Assembly: GCA_002049455.2 (NCBI GenBank)
Contig: KV919202.1
Coordinates: 1-49,496 of the forward strand
Origin: Porphyra umbilicalis
Lineage: Eukaryota; Rhodophyta; Bangiophyceae; Bangiales; Bangiaceae
Length of the DNA: 49,496 nucleotides
Direction of reading: 5' to 3'
Made by a program: the position numbers and the translations under genes. This document shows, piece after piece, positions 10,740 through 20,900 of this stretch. The notes below the pieces were generated by a model. That model made no database searches. It worked only from the letters and a program-made list of their open reading frames with translations, and had not been told where the DNA came from. Each line of letters begins with the position of its first letter. Within the stretch, counting starts at the first letter, position 1.

Positions 10740-11690
10740 GTGGCGGGGAGGGAGCAGAGAAGGCGGGAGCGGCGGCGGGGCGCCGACCCCGCTCAATCGC
10801 GCCGCCGGCGCCGGCACCGCCACGACCCCGCGGGCGCTAAAATGCGTAACAAGCAGACAGTAGCACGTCCAAGTTGGCGCAAGGAAGTGGGTGGCTAAAG
10901 GGAGAAGCTAGGACGGCGCGGCCGCGCCCGCCCGATCGCGCCGCCACCGCCGCCGCCGCGACTGTCCCCGCACCGGCCACCACGGCCAAGCGAGGAAGAC
11001 AAGCTCAAACGTTACCGCCACGTAGCACGTCCCAGGCGGGGAGGGCATACAACGAGCGTGGGGTCGCGGAGCGGAGCAGGAGCAGGGCGGCGAGCGCGCC
11101 CAATTGCGCCGCCGGCGCCGGCGCCGCCGCGACCGCGGTCGCGGCGGCCGCCGTCACCCCGCGCGCGCCCGAATATGTAACCGCCGCGCCGCAACACGGC
11201 AAAGATGGCGCAACGAGGTGAGTGGCAAGAAGGAGAAGCGGGAGCGGCGTAGCCGAGCCGGCCCGATCGAGCCGCCGCCGCTGCCGCCGCGACAGCGGCC
11301 GCAGCGGCCACCGCGGCCCTGCGACGGAGAAAAACTCAACAGTTAACGCCGCGTAGCACTCGCAAGTCGAAGAGGGTATACAATAAGGAAGGGGGGGCGG
11401 AGCGGAGCGGGGACGGGGCGGTGAGCGCGCCCAATTGCGCCGCCGGCGAAGGCGCTGCAGCGGCCGCGGCCGTAGCGGCCGCCGCGACCCCGCGCGCGCC
11501 TAAATCTGCAACCGTCGCCTTCCAGCGCGACCAAAGCGTCGAATAGAGAGGGGGGAATGGGGGACGAGCGGGGGCGGCGCGGTCGAGCCCGCCCAATCGC
11601 GCCGCGGCGGCCGCCGCAACCGCCGCCGCGGCGGCCAATGCGGCCCCGCACGGGAATAAGAACCAAGAACCACAGCTGCGCAACATGTGC
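10740..11690 (+). repeat. GC-rich tandem array, about 165-bp half units in a roughly 330-bp unit
   Basis: A CCCAATTGCGCCGCC-like block recurs at about 10791, 10931, 11098, 11262, 11430 and 11592, mostly 162-168 bp apart. Alternate units share further text: GCGTAGCA-type blocks near 11020 and 11350, and (A)AAT(C/G)TGCAACC-type blocks near 10840, 11160 and 11493. The higher-order unit is therefore about 330 bp. Open frames across it are Ala/Arg-rich shadows of the repeats. It lies upstream of the KDZ/Ulp1 relic. Confidence 0.55.
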
Positions 11691-12229
11691 AGTGAGGTCG
11701 AGGGCAAATGCACCGGGGGGGGGATGGGAAGGGGCGCTGGTGCGTTTGCGACGCCGGGCGCGACGACGACGGGGCCCACGACGGCGATGCCGATCCCGTG
11801 CGCGACGACGGGCCGGCACGGCGCGGCACGCGCGCGCCGTCGGCCCCTCTCACGACCCTAATTTGGGGGGTGCGACCGGCTGCCTGGGCCGCCATCAGAG
11901 GGGTGAGATCGACCCCTGACAGGGCCCAGTGGTGGTCCCCGAGATCGTATCTGGTCTCCCCTCGTGCTGATGTCTGAGCTCAGACACGGCCATGTCTGTC
12001 CCTTCAGGCACCAGCAGTGCACTGTGTCTGGCACCATCCGGCTGCGTTGACTGGATGGGTACCTGTCCTGTGCGGTTGTAATGCTGTCATCTGATTGGCC
12101 CTAGAGAATTCACGCAGCATTCACGTGCGATTCGCCGTGAAACCTGTTGTGCACGTTTCCTTCATGGCGGCGGCGTGGGCGGCGGCGGCGGCGGTGCTTG
12201 TTGGCGGTGGCTTGTTTGCCCATGGAGTA
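11691..12229. other. Unassigned spacer
   Basis: No coding signal was recognised. A G-run at about 11714 and a short palindrome (GTCTGAGCTCAGAC near 11970) are visible. The segment separates the GC-rich array from the TIR element that starts at 12230. Confidence 0.4.
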
Positions 12230-12278
12230 ACTGACCACGCCGACTCGACGAATGTCGAGTGCTTCCTCCGCCAATGGC
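12230..12278 (+). repeat. Left TIR of the 1.4-kb element
   Basis: It matches the reverse complement of 13572-13620 over the first 31 positions with about one mismatch, and again over GCCAATGGC. It includes the hairpin ACTCGAC-GAAT-GTCGAGT. Confidence 0.6.
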
Positions 12279-13571
12279 GAGCCGTCATCAGATCAATTCA
12301 ATTCACGGTCAGAAAGGACGCTCTCCCCGAGGGGAGAGGACACTCAACATATTTAGAGTCTCAACAATATTTGTTATCTACTTGTTGGATATTGCCCCAA
12401 TGCCTTGTACATGAGACACGACGGTGTACCGTGTACCCGATTTCAACCTGCCCCCTTCTCTATCGTCCCCTCCTCCGACTACCCTTCGTTCTTGTCTATT
12501 GTACATGCTCCCTCCCCGTCCCTCTTTTGTCCCTAGTCTCCGCCACAGCCACCCCCACCACCCCATTCACCCTGCAGGTCGCCGCCACCCCCCACCTCAA
12601 GAGTACAGTAGCGACGTCGCATCACCCCCCCCAACCCCCCCCCTCGCCCACCATCAAACTCTGCAATCGCAAAGAGGGGGGGGTTATCCAAGGTGGGGGA
12701 AGGAAAAACGTGATGGGTGGTGGCGGGAGGGAGCAAGATAGCATACGAGAACGTACGGTACGCGGGAGCGGTGCAGCAGCCACAGTGGCGTTTTCCCAGG
12801 GACAGGTGGTGGTCGACGCCCGACTCGGCCGCCCCAAGGGCAAATCGCGCGCGCTGTTGCCACTGGGTGATCGGATTGCAAGTGCTGCCGTCGCTATCTG
12901 TGACGCTCTCATGGGCTGAATCCATCGAGGTGCCGGTGGTCGACAACCGACTGGCCAATCAGAATTTTGCGCGCCCAAAGGGGTTGGCCACGTCAATACG
13001 CGTCTGATCAACGGGGGCTGGCCCCCGTCCGCTCAGAGCGGGCTCTGTGGCAGCCGCCCTTCGTTCCCGTCCCCCTCGTCACGACCCCTCCCTCCGCTCC
13101 TCTTGTTGCCCCGGTCCAGCATCCTCCGCCGTCGCCCCCACCTCTTCCCTCCACCCCGTCCCCCCTCCCCCTCTTGATTCTTCGTCCCTCCCCCACCCCC
13201 CGCCCCCCCGACCCCCGGCCCCGCTACCCTTTTATGCTTTTTTTTTTGTCCTGCTCTGGTTGAGGTAGTCGACGATGCCGCTGGGGGGGGGGGGGGGTGG
13301 GGCTGCGGAGTTTTAGGGCGGAGGGAGAGGTGAAGGAAGGTGCTGCGACCATGGACAGTAGGGGGCTGGGGGTCCGCCGACCAAAAAGGGAGGGAGGGGG
13401 GAGAGGGAAGGAGGAGGGATGCACGCGCATGGTGGCAGTCCAGTACCGTTCAAAACATTGTTCTTGTACCCTGTACAGCCTGCTGCATTGCTTTGAACTA
13501 TTTAGGGTGAGGCACCCTTCAAATGTATAAGCCACATTTGACAGCCCGTCGGGGGGCTTCGCAGGGAGGCA

Positions 13572-13620
13572 CGCCATTGGCTGAGATCGACTCGACATCC
13601 GTCGAGTCGGCGTGGTCAGT
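13572..13620 (-). repeat. Right TIR of the 1.4-kb element
   Basis: It is the inverted partner of 12230-12278 and contains the hairpin GACTCGAC-ATCC-GTCGAGTC. Its outer end abuts the TTA duplication of element 1. Confidence 0.6.
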
Positions 13621-13622
13621 TA

Positions 13623-13650
13623 AAGCACACCCAACAACGTCGGTTGCGAA
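13623..13650 (+). repeat. Left TIR, element 1
   Basis: It starts AAGCACACCCAACAACG and ends CGGTTGCGAA. The first base is A where elements 2 and 3 have G. Confidence 0.85.
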
Positions 13651-13894
13651 CCGCTTTTGCGTATTATTCGTTAAACGTGGCATATTTGCCAGTTATGGGC
13701 AGAGGTATGGGAAAACCGGTCATCCCACCAACGTCGCGAACCAGAACTGCGAACCGAGCTACTGGTGGGCCAGATATAAGTCCAACCGGATAATATGGCG
13801 CTGGTTCGCAGGAGGTTCGCATTTTTCCATCGGCCGACCATACCACTGGCGTTTGGGCAGACGTTTGTGCATTTCCGAACGTTTTGCGAACCGA
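13644..13894 (+). promoter_or_regulatory. Left subterminal TGCGAAC motif cluster, element 1
   Basis: Five exact TGCGAAC/GTTCGCA heptamers and one CGCGAAC variant lie within about 250 bp of the left end, in both orientations. Elements 2 and 3 keep the same arrangement. Clustered subterminal motifs in DNA transposons are usually bound by the element's own proteins; that role is inferred here. Confidence 0.55.
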
Positions 13895-14712
13895 ATCTGT
13901 CTACAATTGTGTCTAAACGGGGGTCAAACACCCAAATCGGGACGATCGCAGACAAACACACGTTGCGTTGACGATCGCACAGGCGTCTCGAGATCTGATA
14001 TTCATGAGCATGCGGTCGCGAGTGGCCGCAGATTCCGTTCGAGGCGCAGGCGGCGCTCATTGCCGGGCCCTGTGGGGGGCGGGGCCGGCGGGACACGGTT
14101 TTTTCCTGGTGGACATCCGCCGCCACGCGCGATTCTGGGTCGGCCCCCCCACGGCTGAACGGTTTGATTAGGGGGGGGGGCCGCCTAGAGGCACTGTCGC
14201 ATGGGTTGGCGCGCGGCCCCAATGCGGTCGTCCAGCGGAATTCTTTGGCGGGGTGGCCCCCAGTTGACGCGCTCCTGGTGCCACCAACCTGCGCTGGGAG
14301 CCAATCGGGGGGGGTTCCGCGCAGCGCAACATTGTGTGGCCGGCATGTGCCTGTCCGCGCGCAGCCGCACCCGCGGGACTGGGCCGTGCATGGGGGTTTT
14401 CAGGCAGCGCCGCGCAGCCCACATTATTGGTCACGCGGCCGCCCGGGACCTGCCAATCGCGCTTTCTGTGGGGGGGGGGCGCGGAGCAACAGATCGGCGC
14501 GGTGCGGCCGCCACCAGCGGCACGTCGACCACACCGTCGTCGTCGGGGGCAGCGCGATTGCGGCACCGCCGTCGTCGGCGTCGTCCATCCCGTTTCTCCG
14601 TTCTGCCCGTCTCCTTCGCCGGCGCAGCGGCCGTGAGCGGCCGTGTTGACGGCCGCCTTTGCGGCCGCTTCTGCGGCCGCTCTAGTTCTCGTGACGTCGG
14701 CTGCACTGGTGG
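13895..14712 (+). other. Element 1 left non-coding region upstream of the transposase
   Basis: About 820 bp without a recognised coding signal. It holds G-runs (14170, 14470) and alternating GGCCGC palindromes just before the transposase ATG (14640-14685). It presumably includes the promoter and 5' leader. The same region is present in elements 2 and 3 with small differences in G-run length. Confidence 0.5.
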
Positions 14713-17581
14713 ATGGAGATGGACGCGTCCACTGATGATGGGTCTGGGTCGTCGAGCGATGACGGCCGCGGGCAGTCGGAGGGCTCCGCGGACGAGCTGC
14801 TTGCGGCCGTCATCGGAGCGCGATCTCTGTTCCTAATGCGCCTTCATCGCAGGAATGCGGCGCAGCGAGCGCGCAGACGGCGTTTTGTCCGGTCTGTGGC
14901 CGGGCGGCGTCCCAACCGGCCACGCGATTTCGACCAGGGTATGCGCGGCATCATGCGGGATTGTTTTGGTGTGGATGGGCAGCCGCCTGTGTATGGAGAA
15001 GAGACGTTTGAGCGTCGCTTCCGTGTGCCACGGTCTGTTTTTATGCGCATTTATGAGGCCATCCGGGACCGGCCATTTTGGCGGCAGAGCCTCAATGGGA
15101 CGGGGCGGCCACAAGCATATGCTCTGCAGAAGCTGGTGGCCGCCTTCCGTGTCCTCGCGTACGGGGAGTCGTATGATCGTGCGGATGAGTATGTCCGGCT
15201 GTCCAAGTCTACAATTGAGGTGGCCACGAAGAAGCTGATTGAGTTTATTGTTGAGGAGTGGGAGCCCGTTTACCTGCGGCCTCCTAACGACGAGGAGGTC
15301 AAGCGCATGCTGGAGCGTAATGCAGCACGGGGCATGCTGGGATGCGTCGGCAGCCTCGATTGCTCGCACTGGGAGTGGGCCGCGTGCCCAAAGGGGCTTG
15401 CTGGGCAGTATCAGAACCGCAAGAAGCGGCGCTCCATTGTCATGCAGACGGTTTGTGATGCGGACCTTTACATCTGGCATTTCTTTATCGGGGCGCCGGG
15501 GAGCCTCAATGACCTCAACGTGTTACGCATCTCACCGTCGTATTTTGATGTGGTGGAGGGTGTGTGGCCGCCGAAGTCTTTCTCTTTCTGTGTTAATGGT
15601 CGTTCTCGTCGTTTGTTGTATTATCTTACTGACGGTGTTTATCCCAAGTATCCATTTTTTGTGTCTCCGTACCCCAACCCCATCACACCCGCAGAAAAAT
15701 GTTTCAACCGGCTCCAGGAAGCGCTGCGCAAGGATGTCGAGCGGCTCCACGGGGTTATGTCCGCGAGATTCCACATTCTTCTACACCCTGGCCGATTTGG
15801 CTCTGTAGAGCAGATGATGCTTGCCGGCAAGGCGGCCGCCATTCTGCACAACATGGTCGTTGAGCAGAGGCGTGGCCGGTATGTCGCTCATGAGCGTATG
15901 GCAGCGGCGGCGGCCGCAAGGGATGGGGAACCTGCGGCCGCCGCCGATGATGGCCATGCCGTTGGCGCAGGACGACGTCGGCTGGGCTGGCAATACGGGA
16001 ACAGGTGTGGCGGCCGCCGGCGATGCCGAATTGGCGGCGGCCGCCGGCGGAGACCCCTTCGCCAGCGCAGTTGGGCAGGGAGGAGCTGGTGCCGATGACG
16101 CTGCTGCCGCGGCCGCCGGCCTGGGCGCCGCGGCGGCGGCCGCCGGAGATCGATCGCCAGCGGGCAACGGCGGTGGCGGCGCAGCTGATGGAGCGGGCGC
16201 CACCGCTGCGGCCGCCGGTCTGGTTGGCCCGGCGGCGGCCGCCGGCGGTGGCGCGCCAGCGGGCGTGCGTGGCGGTGAAGGAGCTGGAAGAGCGGGCGCC
16301 GCCGCCGCGGCCGCCAACTTTGGTGGCTCGGCGGCCGCCGCAGGCGGCGACTCGCCAGCGGGCGTGCGTGGCGGCGAAGGAGCTGGTGGTGCGGCCGCCG
16401 CCGCCGCGGCCGCCGACTTTGTTGGATCTGCGGCCGCCGCTGGCGGCAACTCGCCAGCCGGCGTGCGTGGGGGAGACGGCGCTGGGGGTGCGGGCGCCAC
16501 CGCCGCGGCCGCCGACGTTGGTGGCTCGGCGGCCGCCGCCGGAGGCTACTCGCCATCATGCGGGGGAGGCGGCGGATAAGTTGATTGTGCGGGCGCCGCC
16601 GCCGCGGCCGCCAACTTTGGTGGCTTGGCGGCCGCCGCTGGCAGCGACTCGCCAGATGGCGTGCGTTCAGATGATGCAGCTCGTGGTGCGGGCGCCGCCG
16701 CCGCGGCCGCCAATTTTGATGGCTCGCCGGCCGCCACTGGCGGCCACTTGCCAGCGGGCGTGCGTGGAGGAGACGCAGCTGGTGGTGCGGGCGCCACCGC
16801 CGCAGCCGCCAACTTTGGTGGCTCGACGGCCGCCGCTGGCGGCAACTCGCCAGCGGGCGTGCGTGGAGGAGACACAGCTGGTCGTGCGGGCGCCGCCGCG
16901 GCGGCCGCCAACTTTGGTGGCTCAACGGCCGCCGCTGGCGGCAACTCGCCAGCGGGCGTGCGTGGAGGAGACGGAGCTGGTGGAGCGGGCGTTGCCGCCG
17001 CGGCCGCCGACTTTAATGGTTCGGCGGCCGCCGCTGGCGGCGACTCGCCAGCGGGCGTGCGTGGAGGAGACGGAGCTGGTGGACCGGGCGCCGCCGCCGC
17101 GGCCGCCGACGTTGGTGGCTCGGCGGCCGCCGCTGGCGGCCACTTGCCGGCGGGCGTGCGTGTCGGGGAGGGAACTGGTGGTGCGGGGGCCGCCGCCGCG
17201 GCCGCCGACTTCAATGGCTCGGCGGCCGCCGCGGGCGGCCACTTGCCGGCGGGCGTGCGTGTCGGGGAGGGAGCTGGTGGTGCGGGCGCCGCCGCCGCGG
17301 CCGCCGGCCTTGTCGGTCCGCGTGCGGTTGCGGGACGTGGCTCCACAGCCGAAGGACCGGCCGCTGATGCGGCCGCCGCGGCGGCCGCAGCTTCCCGTTT
17401 GGCGGCTTTGCCGCACGCTCCCGTGGTTTTGGGCGGCGCGGACCCCCCGCCGGGTTCTTTTCTGTTCCAGTTGCGGGCGCGCCAGACCGCCACGGATAGA
17501 GCAGAGTTCTTCTGTCTCCGCGACGACCTGGCGGCCCATATCTTTGTTGATCGCGGGTCCCTTCTGGAGCCGTATCTGTAG
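14713..17581 (+). pseudogene. PIF/Harbinger DDE transposase with internal 99-bp coding repeats, element 1
   Basis: Cut-and-paste transposase of the PIF/Harbinger (HARBI1) group. The DDE residues are visible: Asp216 in SLDCSHWEW, Asp267 in LNDLNVLRIS and Glu343 in DVERLHGVMSARF. The N-terminal 40 residues are acidic and are followed by an arginine-rich stretch. After MVVEQRR the frame enters a Gly/Ala/Pro array of 11 units of 33 codons (about 16230-17320), then a unique tail ending FFCLRDDLAAHIF and stop 17579-17581. That tail resembles the C-terminal LRDDLVEHIW-type motif of plant PIF transposases, so the array is inside the gene. One extra base near 15970 shifts the frame; without translation of the shifted frame the product stops at 16098. 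A TAA at 16577-16579 breaks the repeat frame. The DDE domain itself is intact. The start is the first ATG, shared with elements 2 and 3. Confidence 0.8.
16230..17320 (+). repeat. 99-bp coding minisatellite, 11 copies, element 1
   Basis: The GGGCGTGCGTGG block recurs every 99 bp from 16261 to 17252. In the transposase tail frame each unit encodes a variant of SPAGVRGGDGAGGAGAAAAAADFGGSAAAAGGD (33 residues; strings here joined from variable copies). Each unit carries GCGGCCGC-type runs, and both strands stay open because of the composition. One unit is diverged and reads YSPSCGGGG. Confidence 0.8.
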
Positions 17582-17982
17582 CGTTCAACGGTTTTTTTTT
17601 GCCATCATGGCTTTTTTTTTTCCTCACATATTGGCACGTCGGCGGACGCCACCACGCCGACCCGGGATAGGAAAGACGCTTGGACGGCCTCCGTTCTATC
17701 TAGGAAGACGGACGAGGCCGCCGCTCTGTGTGGCGTCGGCGGATGTCCGCCAGTGGCTTATACTTTCAAGCTGCAGCATGAATGGTGTACAAGTAAGAGG
17801 ATTTTGCCGTGCTCGCTTCTCGGACGGAGTTGCAGGGTCGGACAGAGTCGGTTTGTAGGAAAAAAAACCCGGCGAAGGGGAATAAAAAACCGTGTATGAT
17901 TGTCGTACAATAGTCGATGCAGTAGTCGAGCACTCCACACGCGCAGAGACCCCACCGTCACAAATATGAACAGAGATACAAC
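17582..17982. other. Convergent 3' spacer between the two element 1 genes
   Basis: About 400 bp with T-runs after the transposase stop and an AATAAA at 17881 on the plus strand that could serve polyadenylation. The same spacer is conserved in element 2 (32225-32626) and in diverged form in element 3. No gene was seen. Confidence 0.45.
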
Positions 17983-20900
17983 TCAAGCCAAGTCACCATC
18001 CGCGCAATCGCTGCCACTGGTACCACAGGCAGCGTCCTCCTCGTCGTCGCCCGATTCGCCAGCGGCCGCATTATGCGGCCGCGGCGTCATGGAACGGCTT
18101 GGACCCGATACGGTGTTCCTGGCCGCCGTGAAGCGGGCCTGCTTGGTCTGCAACGAGTTCCAGCCTCGCCCCTTCCTCCGCTTGACCGAGCCGATACCGG
18201 CCGAGGCCGCAGCGCGGCGGGCAACGGCCGCGCTTGCGGCCGCGGCTGGTGATGCGCCGGTACGCGGCGACGCGTCGACTCCGTCACTCGGAGAAGATGA
18301 AGACGGAGGCAATGCGGCCGCACTCGCGGCCGCGCCAGACGCCAGAGACCCGACTGTGTTGTCAGCGGCCAGCGCCAACGCGGCCGCTTCGCCGCCGTTC
18401 ACAGCCACGCCGCCAGGAGTACCGGGCGCTCCACCAGACCCGGGAGACGCGGCCGCACCACCACTTGGAGAAACTGCAGATGCTGGCGATGCGGCCGCAC
18501 TTGGAGCCCTACCTGCGGCCGCACCCGCCGCCGCCTCAGCGGCCGCGGTAGCGGCCGCAGAGGTGCCCGACATAGACGGCGCAGTTGTTGTCGAGCGCGA
18601 AGCGACCCGTGCCTCCGCGGCCTTGGCCTTGCGCAGTCTGGCGTTGGAGAGCAGAAGCCGCCGCTCCATCTCGTTCTTGCGCCACTGCTCCGCCTCACCC
18701 GTCTCACGCACGTCCTTGGCCTTCCAAAAGTCAATGTCGGCGCGCTCGATGGCCGTCTCAGATAAGGACTTGAGGGCGGCCGCCGTCGTGGCGGCCTCCC
18801 TTTGGATAGCAATGTCAGTCGAGGCCGCCGCTTTGGCGGCCTTCGTACCCATAGGCCGCTCTCGGAAGAGGCCGCGCCGCCTACCGACCGTGGAGCTCGA
18901 GTCGTCGTCCGGAATGTCCTCGACGCCCCCGTCTGGCACAGGACGGCGGCCGCGAGCGGCGGCCGCCGTGGCGGCCGCCCCCGACGCGCAGCTGAACTTG
19001 TCCAACTTGTGCATGACCGTCCAACACTTGACCCAATCGGCTCCTCTCGTGCCGCCCTTCTTCACCACCAAGACCGGCGCGTCCCCGTCGTTGTCGTCCG
19101 CTTGCACGGCCTCATACAGGTTCTCGGCGTCAAAGTGCGCGGTGGCCATGCGTATCAGGTCCTCGTCGGTCAAATTGCCCGTCATCTGGCCACGCCCGAC
19201 GGCCACCATAGAGGATGAAAAGCGTTGAACGTTCTTGAAAACTGAATAGCGCAGTTCGCGGTCGATGGCGGTGTCCGTGCGCGCCCTGCGTCCAGGGCCC
19301 ATCGGGCAATGGGACTTGTACCCGTTGACGATTGCAGCGGCAAAGGTTGCTGGGCTCTGGTCGGTACCGACCACCGGGTCTTGCGCCACCGCCAACCAGG
19401 CCTGGCAGAGAGCTAGTCGCTCTGCCTCGGTCCATCCTCGGCCGCGTCCTCTGCCCCTGGCGGTGGGGGACTCGTTGGCGCCAGCGGCGACGGCGTCGGC
19501 TGTGGCAGCGGCCGCTGCGGAGGAAGGGGGACCGCCACCGTCCCCGCCTCCACCGGCGGCCGCTGCACCCCCTCCATGTCCGTCCCCGCCTGGGCCGGCG
19601 GTGGGTGCACGCCCTCCATCGCCGACTCCGCTTCCGCCGCCGCGGCCGCCGTCGGCGGCCGCGGCTCCGGCTGTGTTGACAGATCCACTCCCGTGAGCGG
19701 CCGCTGAGGCGGCCGCTCCGTGACCTGATCGGGTGGGCGACGAGACGCCGCGGGACTCTGCGTCGCCGCCATCGCCTCGTGTAGCGTCAGAGGCCGGGAG
19801 ACCGGCCGTGGCTGCAGCGACAGCCTGTTCAGCCCCGCGCACCTCTGCAACCCCTGCACCGCGGCCGCCGGGAGGGCAGCGCCGTCCGAGTGCTCCGCGC
19901 CTGCGGCCGCGGACTGCAAACCCGGCATCGGCGTCGACGGTAGCGTCTCCGACGCCGCGTTCACCGCGTCCGCCGGCGCCGATTGGTCCGCCGACTGCAT
20001 GTCCACGTCCGCGGCCTCGCCCAAGCCCCGATGACCCCCCCGCGACGAGGTTGTATCCGCGGCCTGCGACGCTGCAGCTTGGAGGGGCCTCGAAATCTCC
20101 GTCAGCGCGTCGGTCTGCGGCCGTGGCGGCGGCGCCGGGGGCCGCCCGATCGGCGGCCCCGCCGGCCATGGCCGAGGAGGCGGCAGGTGACCTTGTCTCA
20201 TCTGCTGCCGCCCGTGCCGCCGCGCCTCCCACCAATTGCTCTCCTGCAGGCAGTCCGGACTGCCCTCCCGCAGCAGCCATTGCGCAGTCCGGTCCCCGTT
20301 GTGCGCTCTGTGGGCAAGCTCCTGCAGCTCCCGCACTTTCCCCGCGTCCACTAGTGGAGTTGGTGGCCGCGCTTGCTCCGAGAGACTTGGCGGACTGGAT
20401 GTTCCGACAGGTGGCCACGTCGGCGCAGGTGGTCCTTGACGCGGCGGGCTTGGGGGACTCGGCGGCCGCTGGGGCGACGGCCGCCGGCGGCCGCTGGGGC
20501 GACGGCCGCCGGGTTGCAGAGGGTGGACCTTGACAAAGTGGGCTTGGCGACCGCGCCGGGGGCGGCCGCCAGGCGGACTCAGATGCGCCTTGACAAGGGG
20601 GGCTCCCCAGACCCGATGATGACGGCCGGAATTGGTCACGGGGCGCGCTTACTCGAGGTGGGCTCGCCGGTGGCTGCCAGCCTCGCGACGGCTGGCATGC
20701 GCGAGTGGGGCTCCGCGGCCGCTGCGGCGGCGGCCGCCAATCGGGGGGACGCAGGCCTTGACGGGGCGGGCTCGGCGACCGCTGCGGCGGCGGCCGCCAA
20801 TCGGGGGGACGCAGGCCTTGACGAAGCGGGCTCGGCGGCCGCTGCGGCGGCGGCCGCCAATCGGGGGGACGCAGGCCTTGACGGCGCGGGCTCGGCGGCC

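Larger units (their letters stand above)
12230..13620. mobile_element. 1.4-kb non-coding TIR element
   Basis: The ends are imperfect inverted repeats of about 49 bp, starting ACTGACCACGCCGACTCGAC at 12230 and ending with its complement at 13620. TA lies directly outside both ends (12228-12229 and 13621-13622), which would fit a Tc1/mariner-type duplication. Each end contains its own small palindrome (ACTCGAC...GTCGAGT). The interior has long pyrimidine- or purine-rich runs and no convincing gene. It is probably a non-autonomous DNA transposon. Element 1 inserted exactly at its right border. Confidence 0.6.

Noticed and set aside
16005..17858. 617-codon and similar long Arg/Pro-rich frames across the 99-bp array
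   Set aside because: GC-rich repeats of 99 bp keep several frames open on both strands. Only the frame joining the DDE domain to the FFCLRDDLAAHIF tail has flanking family support.
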